Source: Streptomyces sp. JJ66
GTDB lineage: Bacteria > Actinomycetota > Actinomycetes > Streptomycetales > Streptomycetaceae
Direction of reading: 5' to 3'
Assembly: GCF_019303495.1 (NCBI RefSeq)
Contig: NZ_JAEVFI010000027.1
Location: 39,341 to 103,340 of the forward strand
DNA length: 64,000 nt
The first letter of the stretch is position 1; every line of letters begins with the position of its first letter. Of this stretch, positions 31,411 through 39,926 are shown piece by piece. The position numbers were made by a program, and so were the translations under genes. The notes under the pieces are model-generated. The model was not told where the DNA came from. It did not search any database and worked only from the letters and a program-made list of their open reading frames with translations.

Positions 31411-31530
31411 GCACGCGTCGGCCAGCAGTTCTGCGCTCAATATCAGCCAACTTGAGGCTATCCACACCATTGGCGCAGTCTGCGGGCTAACGTCCTACTC
31501 GCAAGTACGTCCGAACAAGGGGAGGATTTC

Positions 31531-31749
31531 ATGACCCGGGCCAGGAAACTGCTCGCCACCTCGGCCGTGGCCGCCGGTGCGGTGGCTGCCGTGCTGGCGC
31601 CCCACCTGGGCGATGGCCACACCTACAGCCCCGTGGCGGGCGACGGCCACACCTACGTCACGCCGCTGGCCGATGGCCACACCTACGTCACGCCGCTGGC
31701 CGATGGCCACACCTACAGCGCACCGATGGGTGACGGCCACATCATGTAA
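31531..31749 (+). CDS. secreted DGHTY-repeat peptide
   Basis: 72 residues. MTRARKLLATSAVAAGAVAA is a clear signal-peptide start (Arg/Lys then a hydrophobic Ala/Val core). The mature part is almost entirely repeats: DGHTYSPVAG, DGHTYVTPLA twice, DGHTYSAPMG, closing with DGHIM. GGGGAGG lies seven bases before the ATG. It shares the DGHT core with the AfsS-like protein 186 bp upstream but is directed outside the cell. The Asp/His/Tyr pattern could bind metal, or the units could be processed to short peptides; there is no evidence for either. No modifying enzyme gene is adjacent. The family is not recognised. Confidence 0.75.
   Translation: MTRARKLLATSAVAAGAVAAVLAPHLGDGHTYSPVAGDGHTYVTPLADGHTYVTPLADGHTYSAPMGDGHIM
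31651..31710 (+). repeat. exact 30-bp tandem duplication in the DGHTY gene
   Basis: 31651-31680 and 31681-31710 are identical at every base, including silent positions. The duplication adds one ten-residue repeat unit and must be recent or maintained by conversion. Confidence 0.95.
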
Positions 31750-31761
31750 GCCGCGGTGCCG

Positions 31762-31814
31762 CGAACACGCCAGCGCCCCGCCACGCAGGTCGTGGCGGGG
31801 CGCTGGCGTGTTCG
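31762..31814. terminator. 24-bp perfect inverted repeat, bidirectional terminator
   Basis: Arms 31762-31785 and 31791-31814 are perfect complements around a 5-nt loop. It lies between the rightward DGHTY gene and the leftward afsK and should terminate both. Confidence 0.75.
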
Positions 31815-31854
31815 GGACCCCGGGCGGGGGGCTCGCGGCCGCGTGGTCGCCGCG

Positions 31855-34386
31855 TCAGGCGGGGAGGCGGGTGCCGTGTTCGGCGTCGAGGGCGTAGACG
31901 CAGCGGTCCTTGCTGCAGGCGTAGACGACACCGCCGGAGACGAGCGGTGAGCCGGTGATCTCGCCCTCCGTGGCCAGTTTCCACCGCAGTTGGCCGCCGA
32001 CCGCGTCGAGCGTGTAGAGCGACTGGTCGGTGGAGCCGAAGTGGACCCGGCCGTCCACCGCGACGGGGGTTCCGACGAGGTCACCCTGGGCCTCGAAGCG
32101 CCAGCGCCCGGTGCCGGGCACGGCGTCGATGGTGTAGAGCGCGCTGCCGCTGGGGACGTGCACCAGACCGTCGGCGACGGCCACCGGGGCGGTGGTGGTG
32201 CGCGCCTGCGTCGGGATGCGCCAGCGGTCGTGGCCGGTGGCCGGATCGAGCGCGTACACCACGCCACGGTAGTCGGCGACGTACACCCCGCCGCCCGCGA
32301 CGGCCGCGCCCGGGGCGAAGGCGGGCGGGCTCAGGAACGGATCGGGGCCGTGGAAGCGCCAGCGTTCGGTGCCGGTGGCCGCGTCCAGCGCGAGGATGCG
32401 CGTGCCCGCGCAGACGTACAGCACCCCGTCGGGGGCGGGCAGCAGGCGGATCGGGACGCCGCCGGTGGCGGAGGCATCGCCCACCGGGTACGTCCAGCGC
32501 TCGTCGCCGCTGCGGGCGTCCAGCGCGTAGAGGCGGCCGTCGGCCCACAGGTAGACGGTGCCGCCGTGCAGCACGGGCGCGGCGTCCGGCGTCTCGAAGT
32601 CACTCTGGGCGCCGGTGAGTTCCCACAGGCGTTCACCGCCGGACGCCGACCAGGACTGCACCGCCCCGCCCCGGGTGGCGGTGAGGACCACACCGTCCGC
32701 CGCGCGCAGGGCGTACACCCAGCCATCGACGGCGAGCTTCCAGCGCTCGGTGCCGTCGCGCGCGTCGAGGGCGAACAGGCTGGGCCCGTCGGACGCGTGT
32801 ACGCCGCCGTCCGCCACGGCCATCGACCAGGCGACGTCGCGCGTCTTGAACCGGCGCCGGCCGGTGGTGGTGTCCAGCGCGTGCACCTCGAAGGACGTGA
32901 CGTAGAGCAGGCCCTCGGCGACAACCGGCGTGCCCCAGACGTCGTTGGACATCCGGAACCGCCACGGTCGCCACCGCCCGGGCGCCGGAGTCGCGACCGG
33001 GGGCACGGGGGACGCGGGCGCGGGGGACACGGCAGGGGCACCCGTCGGCGGACGGACCCACTCGGCGCCCGGAACCGGGGCCGGACCCCGGCGGACGTCG
33101 GCACGCAGCGGTCCCGCGCCGAGGGGAGCCGGAGCGCCGGGCAGATGCACGGGTGCGGCGTCCACCGAGGCGGACGGAGCGCCGGAGGTGCCCACCGCGA
33201 CCGGTGCGGGCAACGGCGGCGGGGCTGGCGCGTGCGACGGCGGCCCGGGGACGGCGGCGGGCTGCCCGGCCGGAGCGGGCGGCGCCCCCGGCGGCCGCGC
33301 CCCGGACGCGTGCCCCGGACCCGAGTGGCCGGGACCCGAGTGCCCCGGACCCGAGTGCCCCGGACCCGAGTGCCCCGGACCCGAGTGCCCCGGACCCGAG
33401 TGGCCGGGTCCGGCATGCCCGGGACCCGCGTGCCCGGAGCCCGCGTGCCCAGAGCCACCGGGTCCGCCCGGGCGGCGCACTGGCCGGTTGCGTCCGCCGC
33501 GCTTGCGCTCGATCAGCTCCACCGCGCCGGCCGGCAGCCAGGCGGAGGCCGTGCCGCTGTCGTCGCCGCCGGAGGAGAACAGGTGCGGCGCGAGCTGCGC
33601 CTGGAGGTCGGCGGGCGTGGGGCGCCGCTCGGCCTCCATGTGCATACACGCCTCGATCAGCGGCGGCAGCTCCTTGGGCAAACCGGCCAGATCCGGGCCC
33701 TCGCGCAGCAGCATGAACACCGTCTCCACCGGGTTGGCGCCGTGGAAGGGCGCGTGGCCGGTGGCGGCGTAGACGAGCGTCGAGCCGAGCGAGAAGACGT
33801 CGCTGGCACCCGTCACGCTGCGCGAGTCCTTCGCCTGCTCCGGCGACATGTACGCCGGGGTGCCGACGGCGACGTTCGTCATGGTCAGCCGGGTGGTGGA
33901 GACGCCGGAGGCGATACCGAAGTCGATGACCCGCGGCCCGTCCTCGACGACGAGCACGTTCGACGGCTTGAGGTCCCGGTGCACCAGCCCCGCGCCGTGG
34001 ATGGACTGCAACGCCTCCGCGATCCCGGCCGCCAGCCACCGCACCGCCTGCGTCGGCAGCGGACCGCACTCGGTGACGATCTCCTCCAGCGACGGCGCGG
34101 GCACGTAGGCGGTGGCCAGCCACGGGATCGGGGCACGCGGGTCGGCGTCCACGACGGCGGCGGTGTAGAAACCGCTGACCGCGCGGGCCGCCTCCACCTC
34201 GCGGGTGAAGCGCACCCGGAACAGCTGGTCCTCGGCCAGCTCGGTGCGCACGGTCTTGATCGCCACCCGGCGACCGGAGGCGGACCGGGCCAGGTACACC
34301 AGCCCCATGCCGCCCGCGCCGAGCCGCCCGAGCACCTCGAACGGACCGATCCGGCGCGGATCGTGCTGGGTCAGCTGATCCACCAT
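31855..34386 (-). CDS. afsK: AfsK-type Ser/Thr protein kinase with PQQ-like beta-propeller
   Basis: 843 residues. The N-terminal kinase domain (~13-270) has GRLGAGGMGLVYLA, AIKTVR (ATP lysine), HRDLKPSN near 137, DFG near 157 and GTPAYMSPEQ. A His/Gly/Pro linker contains many (PGHSG) units (33320-33450). Residues ~480-843 are repeated A-x-D...G-x-x-x-W strands of the PQQ/quinoprotein type. AfsK of S. coelicolor (about 800 aa) has this same plan, autophosphorylates at the inner membrane and phosphorylates AfsR. No transmembrane helix is evident, as in AfsK. It is encoded convergently to afsR-afsS, the conserved order. Confidence 0.92.
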   Translation of the reverse strand: MVDQLTQHDPRRIGPFEVLGRLGAGGMGLVYLARSASGRRVAIKTVRTELAEDQLFRVRFTREVEAARAVSGFYTAAVVDADPRAPIPWLATAYVPAPSLEEIVTECGPLPTQAVRWLAAGIAEALQSIHGAGLVHRDLKPSNVLVVEDGPRVIDFGIASGVSTTRLTMTNVAVGTPAYMSPEQAKDSRSVTGASDVFSLGSTLVYAATGHAPFHGANPVETVFMLLREGPDLAGLPKELPPLIEACMHMEAERRPTPADLQAQLAPHLFSSGGDDSGTASAWLPAGAVELIERKRGGRNRPVRRPGGPGGSGHAGSGHAGPGHAGPGHSGPGHSGPGHSGPGHSGPGHSGPGHSGPGHASGARPPGAPPAPAGQPAAVPGPPSHAPAPPPLPAPVAVGTSGAPSASVDAAPVHLPGAPAPLGAGPLRADVRRGPAPVPGAEWVRPPTGAPAVSPAPASPVPPVATPAPGRWRPWRFRMSNDVWGTPVVAEGLLYVTSFEVHALDTTTGRRRFKTRDVAWSMAVADGGVHASDGPSLFALDARDGTERWKLAVDGWVYALRAADGVVLTATRGGAVQSWSASGGERLWELTGAQSDFETPDAAPVLHGGTVYLWADGRLYALDARSGDERWTYPVGDASATGGVPIRLLPAPDGVLYVCAGTRILALDAATGTERWRFHGPDPFLSPPAFAPGAAVAGGGVYVADYRGVVYALDPATGHDRWRIPTQARTTTAPVAVADGLVHVPSGSALYTIDAVPGTGRWRFEAQGDLVGTPVAVDGRVHFGSTDQSLYTLDAVGGQLRWKLATEGEITGSPLVSGGVVYACSKDRCVYALDAEHGTRLPA
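33320..33450 (-). repeat. 15-bp tandem repeats in the afsK linker
   Basis: Near-identical units of GAGTGCCCCGGACCC (plus strand), several of them exact, encode a (S/A)GPGH linker between the kinase and propeller. Copy number probably varies between strains. Confidence 0.85.
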
Positions 34387-34595
34387 GCCCTCTCACCTCC
34401 CCGTGGGGCCCCACGTCGTACCCGCCCCGCAGCTTCGCACCGCTGCCCGGTGTCAGCGGTCCCCGTGCGATTGTTCCTGCCGACGGCGCCGGAGGCGAAC
34501 CCGGGGGCGCTTCGGTCGTGTCTGCCCCACTCCCCCACAAACCTCCCACGAGCGAGGCCGGGCCGGGAGCCGCGACCGCCCCGCGCCCGGACTGA

Positions 34596-35555
34596 CTACC
34601 GCCCGTCCGGCGGCGGGGGCCGCACGGACGGCGGCTTGGCCTCGGACAGGTCGAGGACGGCGAAGGTGGCGCCCTGGTTGTCGGCGAGCACCGCCCAGCG
34701 GCCGTACGGGCCGGTTTCGGCCTCCCGCGTGACGCGTCCGCCCAGCCGCCGGGCCGTCTCCACGGCGGCGTCCACGTCGCGCACGGCGAAGTAGGGGAGG
34801 AAGTAGGCGGGCAGCGCGGCCGGGGCGTCCGCCTCGATGAGGCAGCGGGCGAGGACGGCGTGCTCCTCGTCCACGGCCGCCCCGCGCGGCGTCCACACCA
34901 CCATCTCGGGTGCCGCGGCCCCGGCTTCCGCACCGCCGGTGTCCCCCGCCTCCGCACCGCCGGTGTCCCCCGCCTCCGCCGCGTCCGGCCGGGCCGCGTT
35001 CCGCTCCCGCAGTTGCTCCTGCGCAAGCTCCTGGTAGCCGAAGACCTCCGGGTAGAAGGCGTCCACCTCGCGCGGGTGCCGGGTGTACAGGTCCGTCCAC
35101 ACGTACGCGCCGGGTTCGGCGCGTACCTCGAAGCCGTGGTGCACCGTGGGCTCCCACAGGCCGAACACCGCGCCGCCGGGATCGGCGGCGACGGCCATGA
35201 CCCCGGCCGGGCCCGCGCCGACGGCACGCGGCTCGCTGATCACCTGGCCGCCGGCCGCCCGCACCCGCTCGGCGGTGGCCTCGGCGTCCGGGGTGGCCAG
35301 GTAGACCGTCCACACCGTGGGCATGCGGCCGTCGGTCTTCTGCGTCAGGGCCGCCGCCTGGCGCCCACCGAGGTGGGCCGGGCTGTAGGAGCCGGGGGCG
35401 GCCCCGGCCGGGGTGCCGAAGGTCCAGCCGAAGAGTTCGCCGTAGAAGCGCTGGGCGGCGGCCAGGTCGGGGACCATGGCGTCCGCCCAGCAGGGCGCTC
35501 CCTCGGCGTGGGCCGCCACGGGCGCGCCGGTCGGCCTGTCGGTCGGTGCCGCCAT
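34596..35555 (-). CDS. VOC-superfamily protein with two glyoxalase-like domains
   Basis: 319 residues. The first VOC module (~18-130) has GAPCWADAMVPDLAAAQRFY, GELFGWTFGTP and PGGAVFGLWEP. The second (~145-305) has AYVWTDLYTRHPREVDAFY, EVFGYQE and GATFAVLDLSE. The second module is interrupted by an Ala/Glu/Gly insertion with two AEAGDTGG repeats. Two-module proteins of this kind are usually called glyoxalase/bleomycin-resistance proteins or hydroxylases, but most have no known substrate. It lies upstream of afsK on the same strand, separated by about 200 bp, and divergent from the TetR gene. Confidence 0.85.
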   Translation of the reverse strand: MAAPTDRPTGAPVAAHAEGAPCWADAMVPDLAAAQRFYGELFGWTFGTPAGAAPGSYSPAHLGGRQAAALTQKTDGRMPTVWTVYLATPDAEATAERVRAAGGQVISEPRAVGAGPAGVMAVAADPGGAVFGLWEPTVHHGFEVRAEPGAYVWTDLYTRHPREVDAFYPEVFGYQELAQEQLRERNAARPDAAEAGDTGGAEAGDTGGAEAGAAAPEMVVWTPRGAAVDEEHAVLARCLIEADAPAALPAYFLPYFAVRDVDAAVETARRLGGRVTREAETGPYGRWAVLADNQGATFAVLDLSEAKPPSVRPPPPDGR

Positions 35556-35749
35556 GGGACGGGCCCCTTCCTCCCGGTACAGCCGGGAATTTGAGGTTCA
35601 CCGCATTTTCCCACCGATCAACGGGTCCGCACTTCCCCAGGCGGTCCGTACGGGGGACGCGACCGGCCCGGTTACCGTAGGGTCGCGGTGCGGTACCCGT
35701 TTGCCCCCTGGCCGGATGCGGGTCATTCGACCGTCGGTAAGCTGACGAC

Positions 35750-36397
35750 ATGACAGGAACAGTTCGAACTGTTGACGGCCGGGTGGCCGGACGGCGTGGG
35801 CAGGCGACGCGTCAGAAGCTGCTCGACTGCCTCAGCGACATGCTCAGCTCGTCGCCCTACCGCGACGTCAAGGTCATCGATGTCGCGCGCAAGGCGGGCA
35901 CCTCGCCAGCGACGTTCTACCAGTACTTTCCCGACGTCGAGGGCGCCGTGCTGGAGCTGGCCGACACCATGGCCAAGGAGGGCGGCCAGCTCACCGAGCG
36001 CGTGGCGGACCGGTCGTGGACGGGCAAGGCCGGGGCGCAGACCGCCGAGGAGCTGGTCGAGGGCTTTCTGGCCTTCTGGCGCAAGCACGACGCCATCCTG
36101 CGCGTGGTGGACCTCGCGGCGGCGGAAGGGGATAAACGTTTCGCCAAGCTGCGTACCAAGCTGCTCACACCGGTCAGCGGCATGCTCACCGACGCGGTGA
36201 AGGAGCAGCAGGCCAAGGGCCGCGTCGATCAGGACGTCAACCCGGCGGCCGTGGCCGGGTCCCTGGTGACGCTGCTCACCGGCGTGGCCGGGCACCGACA
36301 GGGCTTCACCGCCTGGGGCGCGAAGCAGGCGGACATCAAGCCGACGCTGACCCTACTGGTCCACCTCGCCGTCACCGGCCGCAAACCGACTCGTTGA
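35750..36397 (+). CDS. TetR-family transcriptional regulator
   Basis: 215 residues. The HTH is at ~15-65: GQATRQKLLDCLSDML, YRDVKVIDVARKAGTSPATF and YQYFPDVEGAVLELADTMA are a textbook TetR DNA-binding domain. The C-terminal ~150 residues are an effector domain with VKEQQAKGRVDQDVNPAAVA near the end. A perfect 16-bp palindrome lies within the first codons (35758-35773). A TetR gene in this position near afsK is, as I recall, also seen in S. coelicolor. The ligand and targets are unknown; the VOC gene on the other strand is a candidate target. Confidence 0.9.
   Translation: MTGTVRTVDGRVAGRRGQATRQKLLDCLSDMLSSSPYRDVKVIDVARKAGTSPATFYQYFPDVEGAVLELADTMAKEGGQLTERVADRSWTGKAGAQTAEELVEGFLAFWRKHDAILRVVDLAAAEGDKRFAKLRTKLLTPVSGMLTDAVKEQQAKGRVDQDVNPAAVAGSLVTLLTGVAGHRQGFTAWGAKQADIKPTLTLLVHLAVTGRKPTR
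35758..35773. promoter_or_regulatory. 16-bp perfect palindrome at the start of the TetR gene
   Basis: AACAGTTCGAACTGTT overlaps codons 3-8 of the regulator. TetR proteins bind 15-20-bp palindromes and often repress themselves, so this is a candidate operator. Placement just inside the gene implies a start-proximal promoter. Confidence 0.5.
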
Positions 36398-36538
36398 CGT
36401 GCTCCCTGGCCCAAACAACCCGGTAACTCGCCCGGAAGACGGCGCGAAACGGAATGTTTCTGTCGAAGTCGGCCACGGGCGGGCGGTCTTCGCCGGGTGG
36501 GCCACACGGGTGGTCCGCCCGCCGCTAAGCTCGTCGCC

Positions 36539-37795
36539 ATGCCCACGCCCGCGCACGAGTCGACGCCTGTCCACATAGTCGGTGCAGGCCCCACGGGTCT
36601 GGCCGTCGCCGCCGCCCTGTCCGCGCGCGGCCAACGGAGCGTCATCCTGGAGCAGTCGTCCGGCGCGGGCGGTGCCTGGCGCGGCCACTACGACCGGCTG
36701 CGGCTGCACACCACCCGCCGCCGGTCCGGGCTCCCGGGCCTGTCCATACCCCGCGCGGCCGGGCGCTGGCCCTCACGTGACGCCATGGTCAGCTACCTGG
36801 AGCGGTACGCCGAGGAACACCGGCTGGAGATCGCCGCCGGGGTGTCGGTCAGCCGCGTCGAGCCGCTGCCGGACGCCGGTGGCGGCGGCGGTGACAGCGG
36901 CGGTGAAAACGGCGGTGACAGCGAGGGCGGCGGAGCGGCCGGGGCTCGCGGCGCCAAAGAGCCCCGGTGGCTGCTGCACGGGAACGGCGGCCGACGGCTG
37001 TACGCGCCCGCCGTCGTCGTGGCGACCGGCTGGTGCCGCACCCCGCACCTGCCCGAGTGGCCGGGCCAGGACGGCTTCACCGGCGAACTGCTGCACTCCG
37101 CGCGATACCGCGACGCCGCGCCGTACGCCGGGCTCGACGTGCTCGTGGTGGGCGCCGGGAACAGCGGCGCGGAGATCGCCTGCGACCTCGCCGACGGCGG
37201 CGCCGCCCGCGTCCAGCTCGCCGTGCGCACCCCTCCGCAGCTCCTGCGCCGCTCGACGCTGGGCTGGTCGGCGCAGAGCACCGCGATCCTGACCCGGCGA
37301 CTGCCGCTGCCGGTGGCCGACCGGGCGGCGGCGCTGGCCAGCCGGGTCACGGTGCGGGATCTGGCCGCGTACGGGCTGCCGCGCCCCGCGCCGGGGCTGC
37401 ACCGCCGGGCGCGGGCCGGTTCCGCCCCGGTGTACGACGCCGGGCTGGTGCGGCGGGTGCGCAGGGGGCAGGTGGCGCCGGTGGCGGCCGTGGAGTCCTT
37501 CGACGGCGACAAGGTGCACCTGGCGGACGGAACGATCCTCTCGCCGCAGGTGGTGATCGCGGCGACCGGATACCGGCGCGGGCTGGAGGAGCTGGTGGGC
37601 CACCTCGGCGTGCTGGACGGCCGGGGGGTGCCGCAGCAGGCCGGGCGGCGTCCGGCCGCGCCCGGCCTGTTCTTCGCGGGGTACGCGCAGCCGGCGAGCG
37701 GGCCGCTGCGGGAGATCGCGCGCGAGTCGGACCGGGTGGCCAAGGCCGTCGTCCGCGCCATGACCGGTAGCCGCGGGGGCCGGGCGCGGGGCTGA
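36539..37795 (+). CDS. flavin-containing monooxygenase-like oxidoreductase
   Basis: 418 residues from the ATG at 36539. Two Rossmann motifs are clear: HIVGAGPTGLAVAAALSARG near 15 for FAD and VLVVGAGNSGAEIACDLADG near 200 for NADPH. YDRLRLHTTRRRSGLPGL and VVVATGWCRTPHLPEWPG are typical of YUC/FMO-like enzymes. A Gly/Ser/Asp insertion around ~105-135 is unusual. It probably hydroxylates or oxidises a small molecule with NADPH and O2. It is a single gene without obvious pathway partners. The frame extends upstream to 36497 but without an SD. Confidence 0.88.
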   Translation: MPTPAHESTPVHIVGAGPTGLAVAAALSARGQRSVILEQSSGAGGAWRGHYDRLRLHTTRRRSGLPGLSIPRAAGRWPSRDAMVSYLERYAEEHRLEIAAGVSVSRVEPLPDAGGGGGDSGGENGGDSEGGGAAGARGAKEPRWLLHGNGGRRLYAPAVVVATGWCRTPHLPEWPGQDGFTGELLHSARYRDAAPYAGLDVLVVGAGNSGAEIACDLADGGAARVQLAVRTPPQLLRRSTLGWSAQSTAILTRRLPLPVADRAAALASRVTVRDLAAYGLPRPAPGLHRRARAGSAPVYDAGLVRRVRRGQVAPVAAVESFDGDKVHLADGTILSPQVVIAATGYRRGLEELVGHLGVLDGRGVPQQAGRRPAAPGLFFAGYAQPASGPLREIARESDRVAKAVVRAMTGSRGGRARG

Positions 37796-37847
37796 ACCGG
37801 CTCGCTGCCCACAATGGCCCGGTTTACCTCCCGCCGATCGGGTGGGC

Positions 37848-38318
37848 CTATGCCTGCGCCGAGACGGGTACGGCCCCCGGCTCGGCGACCGTGGCAGCGC
37901 TGTCCAGGCTGTCCAGCCTGTCTAGGCTGTCCAGCTCGCACCAGATGCGCTTGCCGAGCCCCTCGGGGTGCCAGCCCCAGCGGTCCGCCAGGCCGCCCAC
38001 GAGTTCCAGGCCACGCCCGCCGGAGTCCTCGTCGCCCGCCTGACGCGGGCACGGCGGGCGGCAACTGTGGTCGGCGACCTCGACCCGGACGGCGCCGACG
38101 CCGCGCGGCCCGGGGAGCAGTATCCGCAGCACGGCGGGCGCACCGGTGTGCACGACGGCGTTGGTCACCAGTTCGGAGACGAGCAGGATCAGCGCCTCGC
38201 CCAGGGGGCCGTCCGCGCTGATCCCGGAACCGGCCAGCCGTGACCTCGCCCACTGCCTGGCACGGCCGACCTCGGTCGGGTCCGCACCGATCTCCAGTTG
38301 CACCTGAAGCATCTGCAC
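37848..38318 (-). CDS. RsbW/SpoIIAB-like ATP-binding anti-sigma regulator
   Basis: 156 residues. It shows the HATPase_c layout of streptomycete anti-sigma kinases: VGRARQWARSRLAGSG, ILLVSELVTNAVVHTGAPAV (N box), VRVEVADHSCRPP (G1), and GGRGLELVGGLADRWGW (G2). The C-terminus contains an LDSLDRLDSLDS repeat encoded by near-identical short DNA units. It could bind a sigma factor or phosphorylate an anti-anti-sigma protein such as the STAS protein at 39222-39596, its near neighbour on the same strand. Confidence 0.88.
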   Translation of the reverse strand: MQMLQVQLEIGADPTEVGRARQWARSRLAGSGISADGPLGEALILLVSELVTNAVVHTGAPAVLRILLPGPRGVGAVRVEVADHSCRPPCPRQAGDEDSGGRGLELVGGLADRWGWHPEGLGKRIWCELDSLDRLDSLDSAATVAEPGAVPVSAQA

Positions 38319-38639
38319 CGTTTCACACCACCAGTACCGACGTGGTCACCCGCCGTGACCCCGGAGCAAGACAGCCTGCTCGACACGCTCCGGCCCGAAC
38401 AAGCACGTCCGGAATATTCCGGCGCAAAGGAGTACCCGTCCCGCACACTGTGCGAGGCCCGCCGCGTCGACTCGAACGCGGGCGTAACCCGGCGTCGCGT
38501 TTCACGGAGGGTACCGGAGCACCGGCCCGCGTGACCCCGCGCGTCCGTCACGAGCCCATCACGAGCCCATATCGACCGGCGATAGCCCGACGGTAACCCC
38601 GGTGCGGTGACGCGGCGTCACCGTGCTGAACTGATCACC
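38319..38639. other. divergent intergenic region
   Basis: 321 bp between the leftward anti-sigma-like gene and the rightward membrane-anchored protein. GGAATATTCC at about 38411-38420 is a perfect 10-bp palindrome. No gene or clear promoter boxes could be defended. Confidence 0.4.
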
Positions 38640-39113
38640 ATGGAGGCGATTACGGCGCTCATCGCGGTCTTCGGCACCCTGCTGGGCGCCACGGTCAGTT
38701 ACCTCTTCCAACGCCGGATCACCGAGCGGGCACGGGAGTTGGACGCCTCCCACCGGCTGCGCCAGGAACGCCTGGACGCCTGCGCCGCCTACGCCAGCGC
38801 CCTGCACAACTACCGGCGCCTGGTCGTCCACCGCTGGTACGCGCACAACGAGCGCCCCGGCGTGGAGGAGGTGAGTTCGCTCACGCGTGAGGTCTTCGAG
38901 CTCCGCTCGACGGCGGTCCAGGCCCAGTACCGGCTGCGGCTGCTGACGTCGGACGCGGCGCTGCACGGCCTGGCGGACCGGGCGCTGGAGGCGGTCACCG
39001 AGCTGCACGACCTGTGCCTGACCCGGGCCGGGATGGACGCCCGCCGCGACACCTCCCGCGAGGCGATCCACGCCTTCCTCGGCGCCGCCACCGCCACTGT
39101 GGCCACGCGCTGA
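38640..39113 (+). CDS. membrane-anchored hypothetical protein
   Basis: 157 residues from the ATG at 38640. One N-terminal helix, MEAITALIAVFGTLLGATVS, is followed by YLFQRRITERARELDASHRL and a long amphipathic helical region (RLDACAAYASALHNYRRLVV, VQAQYRLRLLTSD, EAVTELHDLCLTRAG). It reads as a short membrane anchor with a cytoplasmic coiled coil. No enzyme motif is visible. The start lacks a good SD. It is flanked by sigma-regulation genes. Function unknown. Confidence 0.75.
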   Translation: MEAITALIAVFGTLLGATVSYLFQRRITERARELDASHRLRQERLDACAAYASALHNYRRLVVHRWYAHNERPGVEEVSSLTREVFELRSTAVQAQYRLRLLTSDAALHGLADRALEAVTELHDLCLTRAGMDARRDTSREAIHAFLGAATATVATR

Positions 39114-39221
39114 CGGCGCCCGCCCCGGTGAGGCACACCGGCTCGCGCGGCATCCCGCTCGCGTCGCGGGCCGCACGCGTCGCGGGTCGCACGCGTCGCG
39201 CCCGGCTCGCGGCGCAGGCGG

Positions 39222-39596
39222 CTACGCCGTCAGCGGGCGGGCGGAGACGTCGGTGGCGGCGTCCAGGTCGGGGTAGCAGGCGAACAGCCGCCGCACCCCG
39301 AGCGCCGCGAGGACCCGGTTGACGTGCGAGCCGTCCACCGCGCCCTGGGCCGGGAGGATCAGCCGCAGGCTGCCCGTGCAGGCGTGCATGAGCCGCCGCG
39401 CGGCGATCAGGACGCCGACGCCGCTGGAGTCGCAGAACAGCACGTGCGAGAGGTCCAGCACGACGTGGAGGCGGCCGTCGGCCACCGCGTCGTGGACGTG
39501 CTGGCGGACCGCGGGCGAGGTCACCAGGTCGAGTTCACCGGAGACCCGCAGGACGGTCCACTCCCCGCGCTCCTCCTCCACCACCTTCAACGACAC
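39222..39596 (-). CDS. STAS-domain anti-anti-sigma factor
   Basis: 124 residues, the usual size. MSLKVVEEERGEWTVLRVSG, ELDLVTSPAVRQHVHDAV and LDLSHVLFCDSSGVGVLIAA are the STAS motifs; the serine after FCD is the site normally phosphorylated by the partner kinase. SLRLILPAQGAV and VRRLFACYPDLDAA complete the fold. Unphosphorylated, it would sequester an anti-sigma protein and free a sigma factor. Its likely partner is the RsbW-like protein at 37848. The GTG at 39596 is the start. Confidence 0.9.
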   Translation of the reverse strand: MSLKVVEEERGEWTVLRVSGELDLVTSPAVRQHVHDAVADGRLHVVLDLSHVLFCDSSGVGVLIAARRLMHACTGSLRLILPAQGAVDGSHVNRVLAALGVRRLFACYPDLDAATDVSARPLTA

Positions 39597-39926
39597 CTAC
39601 CGAAGCCTTTCCTCGCCCTGTGGAACCGGTCTTCCCCGCTCGGCTGCCCAGCCGGGCGCGGCGGGAAACGACGTTCCACTCCCTGACCCTAAGCCCAAGT
39701 GGGGTGAGCGCCACCTAAGGTTTTCGTCAACCGTGTAACAACCCTCGGCGGAACATGTTGAAATGTCCGTGATGTTCGCCCCGGGGTGACCCTGCGGACC
39801 CTGCGGTGCGTGAGGAGTTCGCCACGATCCGGAGCGTTGCCGGGTGGAGATGTGCCGCGAAGCGGCCCGGGCTGTCGGACCCTTCGCCTACATTCGACGT
39901 AGCCGAAGGGCCTGGGGGTCGAGACG
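39597..39926. other. divergent region between STAS and sigma factor genes
   Basis: 330 bp. The notable element is an inverted repeat 16 bp before the sigma start (39880-39910, given separately). The rest shows no gene. Confidence 0.45.
39880..39910. promoter_or_regulatory. 12-bp imperfect inverted repeat upstream of the sigma gene
   Basis: Arms 39880-39891 and 39899-39910 match at 11 of 12 pairs with a 7-nt loop, 16 bp before the ATG. It could be an operator or a leader hairpin shielding the SD. Confidence 0.4.

Noticed and set aside
31199..31749. Repeat peptides considered as RiPP precursors
   Set aside because: No maturase, protease or transporter lies nearby. The first peptide has the afsS position and the second a normal Sec-type signal, so an ordinary small-protein reading is simpler.
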